Shown here in pieces: positions 1 to 6,905 of a stretch of 17,856 nt of DNA (position 1 is its first letter; each line of letters begins with the position of its first letter). Under the pieces are notes generated by a model. It saw only the letters and a program-made list of their open reading frames with translations. It was not told the DNA's origin and did not search any database. The DNA is taken from contig VBPP01000035.1 of assembly GCA_005877365.1 (NCBI GenBank), forward strand, positions 1 to 17,856. Reading direction: 5' to 3'. Made by a program: the position numbers and the translations under genes. The DNA comes from Nitrososphaerota archaeon (GTDB taxonomy: Archaea; Thermoproteota; Nitrososphaeria; Nitrososphaerales; Gagatemarchaeaceae).

Positions 1-397
1 TTGCCTGATACGAGGGCGTTATCTCCGTGATGAAGACCAGGATTACCCCGTCTGTCACTGCAACATGCCAATCACCGTCGCTCTCCGTTCGGACGTAAAT
101 TACTTGCAAGTTGGTAACCGTGACCGTTACCCCGCCGGTACCTGCCTTGTCTAATGCGGTGGGAAATTTGCCCGCGATGAGGTCGTTCAGCGTGGCGGTC
201 CCTGCCATCCTGGTCTGCGTTGTCAGGGTCGATGTATTCGCCTGGGTCACTGAGGTCTGAGAAGTAAAGGAGAGTCCGGGCGATACGCCCGACCGTACCA
301 GGGCGAAGGCTAGGCCAGCCAATACGATGATCACGATAACCGTGACAGCGAAGGCTCTGCTGATTCCGCGGTGTGCGGTCGGGTGAGTGCGATTCAT
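1..397 (-). CDS. Membrane-anchored or secreted protein of unknown function (partial, C-terminus beyond window)
   Basis: An open frame starts at an ATG whose first base is 397 and runs off the left edge, giving 132 residues without a stop. The N-terminus MNRTHPTAHRGISRAF is short and basic. A hydrophobic segment at about residues 15-33 (VTVIVIIVLAGLAFALV) follows and would act as a signal anchor. After it comes a Ser/Thr/Gln-rich linker, typical of archaeal surface proteins, and then a domain with beta-type periodicity (GGVTVTVTNLQVIYV). A TATA-like box about 30 nt upstream supports this start and a nearly leaderless mRNA. I do not recognise the family; the visible part suggests an extracytoplasmic domain tethered to the membrane. 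It lies downstream of the ECF operon on the same strand, but its own promoter implies separate transcription. Confidence 0.72.
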   Translation of the reverse strand, partial: MNRTHPTAHRGISRAFAVTVIVIIVLAGLAFALVRSGVSPGLSFTSQTSVTQANTSTLTTQTRMAGTATLNDLIAGKFPTALDKAGTGGVTVTVTNLQVIYVRTESDGDWHVAVTDGVILVFITEITPSYQA

Positions 398-423
398 CGC
401 ACGGTCCCTTTTGGCTTCCGACA

Positions 424-433
424 TTTATTTAAG
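424..433 (-). promoter_or_regulatory. TATA box for the membrane-anchored protein gene
   Basis: On the minus strand the sequence reads CTTAAATAAA, centred about 31 nt before the ATG at 397. This puts the predicted transcription start only a few bases upstream of the ATG. The same arrangement recurs before several other genes in the window. Confidence 0.55.
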
Positions 434-577
434 ACTAGATTTAGTGCTCTCCGCCTTCGGCGATCGGGAGCTCAATCCGAGCCTCTGGGGTGCCCTCTTT
501 CCAGTTTCCACCCGTGCCACGGTCCAAGCATGACCTCCTGCCACTCTCTAATCGGGAACTCGCAGAGTCAATACCTC

Positions 578-1429
578 TCAACTTGACTTTCTTATCTCAC
601 GCGCTTCGCTGACGAGTTCCTCAACGCTCAGGACCGGCCGAGTGAAGTGCTGACTTAGCCGCAAGCTGAGTTCTGTGACCTGAGGCGGCTCGAGGAACGC
701 ACGGCCGAGAACGTCATCTTTTGTAAATAACTCACGGGTCTCCCCGTCGTACACGATTTCCCCGTTCGCCATCACGACGGCTCTAGGGCAGAATTCTGCG
801 ACGATTCGCATGTCGTGAGTTATGAGGACGACTGTCAACCCCTCCTTTAGGTTCAAGTCTATGATGTAGCGCATCAGCTTGTTCGCCATCAACCTGTCTT
901 GCCCAATCGTTGGCTCGTCCAGCACGAGTATCTTCGGCTTCATCGAGAGTACACTCGCAACCGTCAACCTGCGCTTCAGCGCCTGGCTGAGAATGTAAGG
1001 CGACTCATCGCCGTACCCTTCGAGCCCAAACTCCACCAACACACGCTCGACCTGTTTCTCCGTCTCATCCGGCGGCATGCCCAGATTTCTTGGACCGAAC
1101 CGCATCTCTTCCCGGACGGAATCGAGGAAAATCATGTTGTCAGGATTCTGAAAGACGTAACCAACATTGCGAGACAGCTGCGCAACAGTCATCTCCTTCG
1201 CCTCGTTGTGATCGATGAGGACACTCCCCCTCGTCGGCCTCAAGAGGCCGTTGAAGTGCTTGACGAATGTGGTCTTGCCAGCTCCGTTCTGTCCTATGAT
1301 ACCAACCACCTCTCCTCTTCTTACCCTGAGATTCGCGTCCCTAACCGCTTCGACCGGGGCTCCAGAGCTGGAGAAGTACAGGTGCCACAGATTCCGGACC
1401 TCAATGATGGACTCGCTTGTCCCTTCCAA
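578..1429 (-). CDS. ecfA2: ECF transporter ATPase with non-canonical signature motif
   Basis: A 283-residue ABC ATPase of the energy-coupling-factor (CbiO/EcfA) type. It would sit on the cytoplasmic face and, with a partner ATPase, drive the T component. Walker A is GQNGAGKT (46-53), the Q-loop glutamine is in FQNPD (Q94), Walker B is ILVLDEPT (D171, E172), and the switch histidine is in ITHD (H205). The ABC signature, normally LSGGQ, reads LSQAL (147-151) followed by KRR, so this subunit's signature is degenerate. The start is TTG, 8 nt after the stop of the upstream ATPase gene, so the two are translated from one mRNA. It is the last gene of the S-A-A operon. The family call is firm; numbering of the two ATPases is arbitrary. 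Confidence 0.93.
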   Translation of the reverse strand: MEGTSESIIEVRNLWHLYFSSSGAPVEAVRDANLRVRRGEVVGIIGQNGAGKTTFVKHFNGLLRPTRGSVLIDHNEAKEMTVAQLSRNVGYVFQNPDNMIFLDSVREEMRFGPRNLGMPPDETEKQVERVLVEFGLEGYGDESPYILSQALKRRLTVASVLSMKPKILVLDEPTIGQDRLMANKLMRYIIDLNLKEGLTVVLITHDMRIVAEFCPRAVVMANGEIVYDGETRELFTKDDVLGRAFLEPPQVTELSLRLSQHFTRPVLSVEELVSEAREIRKSS

Positions 1430-1437
1430 GTGGAACC

Positions 1438-2298
1438 CTATTCCCTGCTCAGGTACTCACGCAGGAACCTCTCGCCGTCATCGATTGTTGTGCCCAGTTT
1501 GGTCTTGCGCCTTCCCGACAACTCGTACTCCATCATCGTCACCTGTGGTGGCTCGATTCCGTGGATCAAGAGTTCGTCGACCTGTGAGAGAACCTCTGAA
1601 GGATCCCCTTCCAGGATGATTGAACCATCGGCAATGAAGAAGACTCTTTCAGCGAACTCCGCCACCTTCTCCACTTTCTGCTCAGCAAGTAGGACCGTAA
1701 TTCCAGCCTCCTTCCTTAGTTTATCGACGACCTCGAAGACCTGCCTCGTTCCTACAGGGTCGAGCATCGAGGTGGGTTCGTCCAAAATCAAGAGTCTAGG
1801 GCGCATGGCGAGTACCGCCGCGAGGGCCAGCCTCTGCTTCTGCCCGCCGGAGAGAGAGAAGACTTCGGCGTATCGGACGCTCTTCAGTCCAGTCCAGTCG
1901 AGTACTTCATCCACCCTCCGCAGGATTTCTTCTCGTGGAAGCCCTAAGTTCTGTATCCCGAATGCGACTTCGTCCTCAACCGTAATGTTGAACAGCTGGG
2001 TCTCCGGATCATCGAGAAGCAGACCGACGGTTGCTGAAATCTCCGAAAGTCGCATCTCGACGGTCCTCCTTCCAAAGATTCGGACATCACCCCTGAGCTG
2101 TCCGTTCACCACGTGAGGGACGGCACCCGCAAGACAGAGGCACAGCGTTGTCTTGCCCGCTCCGGACGGACCAAGTAGCCCTATGTGTTCTCCTGCACGA
2201 ATATCGAGGTTGATTCCTTTCAGGACCCAGCTTTTTGATGTGTCATAAGCAAAGTATAGCTGGTGGGCGGAGACAGCTACTCCATCGTCGTCGCGCAT
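1438..2298 (-). CDS. ecfA1: ECF transporter ATPase with altered Q-loop and H-loop
   Basis: A 286-residue ABC ATPase, partner of the downstream one. Walker A is GPSGAGKT (43-50), the signature LSGGQKQR (149-156) is intact, and Walker B is LLILDEPTS (D173, E174). Two other positions deviate. Where the Q-loop glutamine is expected, the sequence is LLLDDPETQ (Asp at 96). The switch histidine region, usually EH or TH, reads LLAEQKVE (Gln at 207). These losses complement the broken signature of the partner, so a heterodimer would have one canonical and one degenerate nucleotide site. The ATG at 2298 follows the S-component stop by 48 nt, consistent with one operon. The product should be cytoplasmic and docked on EcfT coupling helices. 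Confidence 0.94.
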   Translation of the reverse strand: MRDDDGVAVSAHQLYFAYDTSKSWVLKGINLDIRAGEHIGLLGPSGAGKTTLCLCLAGAVPHVVNGQLRGDVRIFGRRTVEMRLSEISATVGLLLDDPETQLFNITVEDEVAFGIQNLGLPREEILRRVDEVLDWTGLKSVRYAEVFSLSGGQKQRLALAAVLAMRPRLLILDEPTSMLDPVGTRQVFEVVDKLRKEAGITVLLAEQKVEKVAEFAERVFFIADGSIILEGDPSEVLSQVDELLIHGIEPPQVTMMEYELSGRRKTKLGTTIDDGERFLREYLSRE

Positions 2299-2346
2299 CG
2301 CGTCCCCACCCGCTGCCCGCCTTTTCTTCTAATCTAGCCGGCTTGT

Positions 2347-2955
2347 CTACCTCAGGACACCCGACCTCAAAATCGCACGGGATATTGCGATCGCAAATAA
2401 TGCGATCGGTATGGCTCCGAATCCCACGTAGAAGAGGTAGGTGGTGAACCATACAGCGAGTGGGAGGCCTAGGATCAACACGATCAGATGATAGGTCCAC
2501 CATAGCGAGGTGGCGAAGTTCATGAATTCCGCTGCTACAAGTTGTCTGACGAGACCACTTCTGCCTGGCTTCATAGGCTGTAGCAACACCGCTACAACAC
2601 CTGTTGAGCCTGCTTGGTAAAAGTTCCAGAAGATGAAGACTGGGCTGAGTGGAGACGTTGCCGTTATCGCGGAGAGCACACCCTGCGTCACCCCAGCGAT
2701 TATGCCCCCGATTGGCCCGTAAAGCAGGGCGGCGACGGTCATCCATGTGGCTGCGTTGACATAACCGAAGGGGACCGCCGTTCCTGCGAAGAACGCGGTG
2801 TCGAGTCTCTCAGCAACTTGGGCAACTAGGTCCATCGCGACGCCTAGTAGAAGTGCAGCGATCACGCCTCTGGTGTTGGGGACCCAAGGAGTTTTCACCA
2901 TGCGAGCTACCGTAGCCGGCTTCATCACCTCTTCCGGCTTTGGTGCCGTTTCCAA
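2347..2955 (-). CDS. ECF transporter substrate-binding S component, substrate unknown
   Basis: A hydrophobic protein of 202 residues with roughly five or six membrane segments, the first near residues 30-48. The middle part contains LLYGPIGGIIAGVTQG, a glycine-rich pattern common in ECF S components and related ECF-like integral membrane proteins. Its length suits an S component (usually about 170-220 residues). It is followed directly by two EcfA-type ATPase genes, which makes the assignment convincing despite low recognisable similarity. It would bind the vitamin, metal or other small substrate inside the membrane. I cannot assign the substrate. The start is TTG at 2955, chosen because a clear TATA element lies 29 nt upstream; a later ATG (METAPKPEEVM, residue 11) is the alternative. 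It leads the operon. Confidence 0.75.
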   Translation of the reverse strand: METAPKPEEVMKPATVARMVKTPWVPNTRGVIAALLLGVAMDLVAQVAERLDTAFFAGTAVPFGYVNAATWMTVAALLYGPIGGIIAGVTQGVLSAITATSPLSPVFIFWNFYQAGSTGVVAVLLQPMKPGRSGLVRQLVAAEFMNFATSLWWTYHLIVLILGLPLAVWFTTYLFYVGFGAIPIALFAIAISRAILRSGVLR

Positions 2956-2979
2956 CGCGGCGACTTCGACCCTCTGTTT

Positions 2980-2988
2980 GATATAAAA
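2980..2988 (-). promoter_or_regulatory. TATA box of the ECF S-A-A operon
   Basis: The minus strand reads TTTTATATC, centred 29 nt upstream of the TTG at 2955. It is the strongest TATA match in the window and predicts a leaderless transcript for the S component. Confidence 0.6.
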
Positions 2989-3043
2989 GACTATCGTGGT
3001 TCGTCTCGTATCTTAGCAAAAGTGTTAACAATTTCGTGAAAGG

Positions 3044-4018
3044 TCACCGACTCGCGGCGCTTCGCGATGCGATCTCTCCGATTTCCTTCCCTCTTCCCTT
3101 CTTCAGAGCCGATTCGTAGGCCGCCCCGGCGACCGAGATGTCCTGAAGCGCCGTTCCCACTGACTTGAAGACCGTCAGGTCCCCAGATTGGCGCGGGCGT
3201 GACCGCCCCAACAACAGGTCCCCTAGTTCAAACATTTCAGATGCGGATAGAAGTCCTCTCGAAACGGGGAAGATGATGTCTCCAGACTCAGCTAGAACTT
3301 GTTCCTTGGAGTCAACAATCATCATCCTCGCCCTCTTGATCGTGTCCTCATCCAGTTCCCGCATTCTTGGGAGTGTGGATCCAACGGCGTTGATGTGACT
3401 CCCCGAACTCAGCCACTCGGACCTGATTATGGGTTGTGTCGAGGGAGTCGCGGAACAAACGATGCCTGAGCCCTCGACAGCCTCGCGAGGGGACTCCACC
3501 GCGACAACTTTCGTCTTTAGCTTCTGAGACATCTCCTTCGCGTAGGAGCGCCGGTGGTCTGCGTTGGGGCTGAAGACTTTGGCTTCCTCCACACGACCGA
3601 TTGAATGCAACGCCTGCAGTTGCGTCCTGGCCTGGGTCCCCGACCCCAGGATGCCTACGACCCTCTCGCCTTCCTCGGTCATCCACTTGGTCGCGACTCC
3701 ACTGACCGCCCCAGTCCTTACCTGTCCGATGTAATCCGCATCCATAATCGCCAGCAGAGACCCGTCCTTCGCACTGTAAAGCAGAATCACGTAACGGACC
3801 TCCCGGAAAACCGTGTACACCTTCAATCCCATGTAGGGAGTGTCCTCAATCAAGACTGGCATTATCATCAACCTGCCATCCCCACCTTCAATCTTCATCC
3901 TGGGAGGCATGCTCACCTTCCCCTCACCCTGTCTCCTGAAGGCGAACTCTAGGACGGGGATAGCATCCTCCATCCTGAGGGACTCTCGAAGCTCCTTCTC
4001 GGTTAGAAAGAGAACCAA
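3044..4018 (-). CDS. Ornithine cyclodeaminase / mu-crystallin family oxidoreductase
   Basis: A 324-residue protein, full length for the family. Signatures are the conserved Lys in GLKVYT (K66), the DADYIGQVRTGAVSG segment (93-107), the dinucleotide-binding GSGTQA (125-130) and the C-terminal FKSVGTALQDI motif. Family members act as ornithine cyclodeaminase, archaeal alanine dehydrogenase, delta1-pyrroline-2-carboxylate or other cyclic ketimine reductases, or opine-type enzymes. The sequence does not allow a choice. The start is TTG at 4018, 43 nt after the stop of the DapA-superfamily gene, so the two probably form one transcript. That pairing mildly favours imino-acid chemistry over true ornithine deamination. 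The enzyme is cytoplasmic and NAD(P)-dependent by family. Confidence 0.88.
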   Translation of the reverse strand: MVLFLTEKELRESLRMEDAIPVLEFAFRRQGEGKVSMPPRMKIEGGDGRLMIMPVLIEDTPYMGLKVYTVFREVRYVILLYSAKDGSLLAIMDADYIGQVRTGAVSGVATKWMTEEGERVVGILGSGTQARTQLQALHSIGRVEEAKVFSPNADHRRSYAKEMSQKLKTKVVAVESPREAVEGSGIVCSATPSTQPIIRSEWLSSGSHINAVGSTLPRMRELDEDTIKRARMMIVDSKEQVLAESGDIIFPVSRGLLSASEMFELGDLLLGRSRPRQSGDLTVFKSVGTALQDISVAGAAYESALKKGRGKEIGEIASRSAASR

Positions 4019-4061
4019 AATCAGATTCGCCGGGCTCCGAGGTTACTGCCCGCACCCGAGC

Positions 4062-5063
4062 TTATGTTGGATTCCTGCCGACGAAGAACCTGGCATCGTC
4101 ATCTTTGGTAGGTCTTATCCCTGAAGCCTCGAGCGCTCGCCTGAACTTGTTCATCAGCGGCTTGTTCAGGCGCATCACTGGTGTTCTCAACGGACCGCCA
4201 TTGAAACCCACAAGCCAGCCCTGGTATTTCCAGAGTAGCCTGTGATGCAGTCCGGTGGGCAGAACGTGAAGCAGGTGTTCCATCGTAACCTCCCTCGCTG
4301 GATTCAGTCGCCAATAAATCTCCAGTCCCTTCTCCCTCTCTCCCTTTCTCAGCAGGTCGAAGTACTCCACCGCGCCCTGCATGTACTCGTAGTTCGAGGT
4401 TCCGCCCCACTGCATCTCATAAAGCTCAATCCATGCGGGCCAGTATGGTTCCTTCGGGTCAGAAACGAGCACCTTTCCTCTGCAAACCTTCGCGACCTCG
4501 TGAAAGTATGCGACATTGGGCAGAGAATACTTGACCGCGATTATGTTAGGGATTGCTATGATTTTCTTGAGCAAATCGAGCGGGAACCCGGAGGGGTGGA
4601 ATCTGTCAAACCCCCAGCTGTTGGACAAGAACATGATGACTCCGAGGTTTGTGGTGTCACAGACCTTCTGTGTGAACCTGAAGATTTCCAACTCCGTTTC
4701 CGGATAGAACATCGGGGGATAGGAGAGCAAGACGGCGTGGCATCCCGCCTCCTCAGCGTATCTCACCATCTCCAGCGTATCCTCAAGCGTATCAAAGGAA
4801 GCGTGGAGCGTCAGGCGAATCTTCCGTCTTCCTGTGTCCACCGCAAGCTCGATGAATTTTTTCATCTCCTCCTTGGAGGTCCCGCACTCGCTCGACAGGA
4901 GGGTGGCGAAGAAGCCTTGCTTGGCGCTCTCCTCGACATCGAACCTTATCGCACTCTCGTTTAGAGACTTCAGGTCGGCGGTGAAGGTCGGCATCGTCAC
5001 GTTGTGGAGGCCCTGGAATTTTTCTTTGGCCCACCCTCTGGCCTCGGAACGAGCATACTCCAA
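4062..5063 (-). CDS. DapA-superfamily (class I aldolase) lyase; possible hydratase-aldolase
   Basis: A 333-residue TIM-barrel protein of the dihydrodipicolinate synthase/N-acetylneuraminate lyase superfamily. The Schiff-base lysine is recognisable in IIAVKYS (K178). Deviations argue against a true DapA: the GTTGE-type substrate loop appears as LLSSECGTS (55-63), and the Y-N-x-P motif carrying the catalytic tyrosine appears as MFLSNSWGF (144-152). The length, about 30 residues more than DapA, resembles aromatic-pathway hydratase-aldolases such as NahE, and the gene lies close to an aromatic dioxygenase cluster. Another reading is a delta1-pyrroline-4-hydroxy-2-carboxylate deaminase-like enzyme, given the cyclodeaminase-family gene downstream. 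The TTG start at 5063 is supported by a TATA box about 31 nt upstream. Superfamily firm, reaction uncertain. Confidence 0.85.
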   Translation of the reverse strand: MEYARSEARGWAKEKFQGLHNVTMPTFTADLKSLNESAIRFDVEESAKQGFFATLLSSECGTSKEEMKKFIELAVDTGRRKIRLTLHASFDTLEDTLEMVRYAEEAGCHAVLLSYPPMFYPETELEIFRFTQKVCDTTNLGVIMFLSNSWGFDRFHPSGFPLDLLKKIIAIPNIIAVKYSLPNVAYFHEVAKVCRGKVLVSDPKEPYWPAWIELYEMQWGGTSNYEYMQGAVEYFDLLRKGEREKGLEIYWRLNPAREVTMEHLLHVLPTGLHHRLLWKYQGWLVGFNGGPLRTPVMRLNKPLMNKFRRALEASGIRPTKDDDARFFVGRNPT

Positions 5064-5090
5064 GCTACCGTCTGCATGACGCTCCGTATC

Positions 5091-5099
5091 TATTTAAGG
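5091..5099 (-). promoter_or_regulatory. TATA box upstream of the aldolase gene, possibly shared with ecfT
   Basis: The minus strand reads CCTTAAATA, centred about 31 nt before the TTG at 5063. Because TTTAAA is symmetric, the same box also reads TATTTAAGG on the plus strand, about 23 nt before the ATG of the divergent ecfT gene at 5118. It could therefore serve both directions, though the plus-strand spacing is a little short. Confidence 0.45.
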
Positions 5100-5117
5100 A
5101 ATGACAGGGCCAAAAAA

Positions 5118-6035
5118 ATGGCGGCGATTCGGGAGCGTCGAAAGACTATATGGAGCAAAACTGTTGAGGGGTGCAGTTGGTCAGTCTCTGTCGGGCTTCA
5201 TTCCGAACCCTGCGCGCAAGGTGAAAGTTCGCTGAGCCGGGCACTATACGTCCAGAAGGATACACCGGTTCACAGAGTTGACTTTCGGCTCAAGTTGCTG
5301 TGGGCCGTTTCTGTATCTCTTCTATGCTATCTCGTTCTCGACTCCGTGGCGAGCCTGATCATCGTCTTCGCGTGGATTGTTGCAGTCATGGTCTACGCAC
5401 GTCTTATCAGGGAAATCCTCTTCAGGTTCGCAAGATTCTTCCTCGTAGTCGCTATCGTTTCCATCGTGGTGCAGGGTATCGTTAGAGGAGGTGCCACAGA
5501 GCTGATTAGTTTTCCCCTGTTCGTCCCGTTGCTCGGGGGGAGACCGCTGATCAGTCTCGAGGGAATCCGAGTGGGCGCGCTAGTGACGCTCAGGCTCCTC
5601 AACACGGCGTCCGCTCTCGGAGTGCTCTTCCTCAGCAGCTCACCGAACCAGATTTCGAGGTCTCTTATGAAACTGGGACTGCCGTTCAAGTATGCGATCC
5701 TCTTCAACATGGTTGTTCGATTTTATCCTCTCATGGCGTCTGAATTTACGGAAATCCAGTCCGCACAGGCTTCGCGCGCTTTCGAGGTGGAGAAGGGGAA
5801 CCTTTACCAGAAATTCAGGAACTTCCTTCCGATCCTTATCCCAACCCTCCTCTCCGCATTGAGAAAGTCCACGGGGATAGCCATAACCGCTGAGATGCGG
5901 GGACTCAGCATCAAGTCGAGGCGAACCTTCATTCATGAGACTTGGATAGGATGGAAGGACGCCTTCTTTATTCTGTCGACCCTAGTGATCATTCTCGGCT
6001 TTCTGTATCTAAAGTTCTTGGGTTACCTTTCCTGA
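5118..6035 (+). CDS. ecfT: ECF transporter transmembrane T component
   Basis: A membrane protein of about 305 residues. The canonical EcfT N-terminus appears as YVQKDTPVHRVDFRLKLLW (44-62), followed by hydrophobic helices at about 60-95, 105-122, 150-175 and 283-302. The two X-R-X coupling motifs that contact the ATPases are SRA (219-221, within AQASRAFE) and MRG (260-262, within AEMRGLS). EcfT links ATP hydrolysis to toppling of the S component. The frame is open upstream to 5004 but would overlap the divergent gene; ATG 5118 is the most plausible start and leaves about 40 residues before the conserved region. The gene is separated from the S-A-A operon by two genes and lies on the opposite strand. 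Its last 27 nt overlap the convergent ferredoxin gene. Confidence 0.9.
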   Translation: MAAIRERRKTIWSKTVEGCSWSVSVGLHSEPCAQGESSLSRALYVQKDTPVHRVDFRLKLLWAVSVSLLCYLVLDSVASLIIVFAWIVAVMVYARLIREILFRFARFFLVVAIVSIVVQGIVRGGATELISFPLFVPLLGGRPLISLEGIRVGALVTLRLLNTASALGVLFLSSSPNQISRSLMKLGLPFKYAILFNMVVRFYPLMASEFTEIQSAQASRAFEVEKGNLYQKFRNFLPILIPTLLSALRKSTGIAITAEMRGLSIKSRRTFIHETWIGWKDAFFILSTLVIILGFLYLKFLGYLS

Positions 6036-6377
6036 TAGAGTCTGCCTCCTTGGATTGATTCGGTTCAGGTCAATCATGATGTCCTCTCCGTGTACCTCCG
6101 TCCTGTAGACCGGCACCGCAGCTTGCTTCCGCCCTAACTTTACCCCCTCTCCCGTCTCGATGTCGTAGACAGCGCCGTGCCCGCCGCAGAGTACCTGCTT
6201 CTGACGGGTTGCTAGCGCACCCCAGCTCAGGTCCCAGCCCTGGTGAGTGCAGATCGCGCCCACTGCGTGGAATTCGCCCGCGAGATTGACGAGGAGGATT
6301 TTCCTGCCCTGGACCGGGAAGGTCTTCATCGAGTTCTCGGGCACGTCCTTCGTCGAAGCTACTCTGACGAGCGCCAT
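6009..6377 (-). CDS. Rieske-type [2Fe-2S] ferredoxin of the ring-hydroxylating dioxygenase
   Basis: A 122-residue soluble Rieske protein. The cluster ligands are visible as CTH (C43, H45) and CGGH (C64, H67), with neighbouring CTHQGWDLSWGAL and HGAVYD motifs typical of dioxygenase ferredoxins. Its role would be to pass electrons from a reductase to the Rieske centre of the alpha subunit. It begins 12 nt after the beta-subunit stop, so it is the third gene of the oxygenase transcript. The domain should end near residue 104 (EDIMIDL). The last 18 residues form a basic tail encoded where the gene overlaps the convergent ecfT, so the tail may simply reflect loss of an earlier stop. No reductase gene is present in the window. 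Confidence 0.93.
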   Translation of the reverse strand: MALVRVASTKDVPENSMKTFPVQGRKILLVNLAGEFHAVGAICTHQGWDLSWGALATRQKQVLCGGHGAVYDIETGEGVKLGRKQAAVPVYRTEVHGEDIMIDLNRINPRRQTLSGKVTQEL

Positions 6378-6389
6378 GGGACGTTCAAC

Positions 6390-6896
6390 TCAGTACAGTA
6401 TCGTTATGTTCTCGGACATTAGGACTGAATGGTCCAGCAGGACGAGCCTGTCGGCGAGTTTCCATGAGCCGTCTGCTCTGCGCAGAACGTCGTTTCTCGC
6501 GTAGGAGAGCTGCTCCGAGTAGAGCTTGTCGAGTCTGTACCGAACGAAGAGGACGTAGGATCTCACTTTGACCTCGTTCGATTTCTTGGTTGGCTCAATG
6601 AGTATGTTGGTCACAAGATGTTTGGCCCGCGAAGGGGGGTCCTCGCTCCATGAGTACTCGCTGAGAAGCTTCCGAACCCTGATGTCTAGGGCCCTCCGGT
6701 CATCGTCGATGTAAAAGGAGTCCTCGAGTATTCCTGGACCCGAAACCTTCTCCTTGCTTATCCTCACTGGGATCTTGTATCTTATGTCCTCAGTGAGAAG
6801 GTTCATCCACTCACTCGCGCGACCCTGGTCTAGAAGCTCCGCCTCTCGGTAGAGGAACTCCGTTACCTCTCTGTATGTTCTGTCGTCGACATCCAT
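6390..6896 (-). CDS. Ring-hydroxylating dioxygenase beta (small) subunit
   Basis: A 168-residue protein matching the small subunit of Rieske non-haem iron oxygenases (SnoaL/NTF2-like cone fold). Typical elements are an N-terminal helix with FLYREAELLDQGRASEWMNL (14-33), the DIRYKIPVR strand after it, SRAKHLVTNI in the middle, a RYRLDKLYSEQLSYARNDVLR-like region (119-139 approximately) and a terminal WKLADRLVLLDHSVL stretch. The small subunit has no cofactor; it stabilises the alpha3beta3 oxygenase and can influence substrate range. Length is normal for the family (about 160-190). The start is ATG at 6896, 9 nt after the alpha-subunit stop, so translation is coupled. Presence of a beta subunit excludes the alpha-only phthalate-type oxygenases. 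Confidence 0.93.
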   Translation of the reverse strand: MDVDDRTYREVTEFLYREAELLDQGRASEWMNLLTEDIRYKIPVRISKEKVSGPGILEDSFYIDDDRRALDIRVRKLLSEYSWSEDPPSRAKHLVTNILIEPTKKSNEVKVRSYVLFVRYRLDKLYSEQLSYARNDVLRRADGSWKLADRLVLLDHSVLMSENITILY

Positions 6897-6905
6897 CCGA
6901 TTCGC

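Noticed and set aside
899..2116. A 405-codon plus-strand open frame across the two ATPase genes.
   Set aside because: It lies antisense to two clear ABC ATPases with intact Walker motifs, is rich in Ser/Arg/Pro and shows no domain. It is a shadow of high-GC coding sequence.
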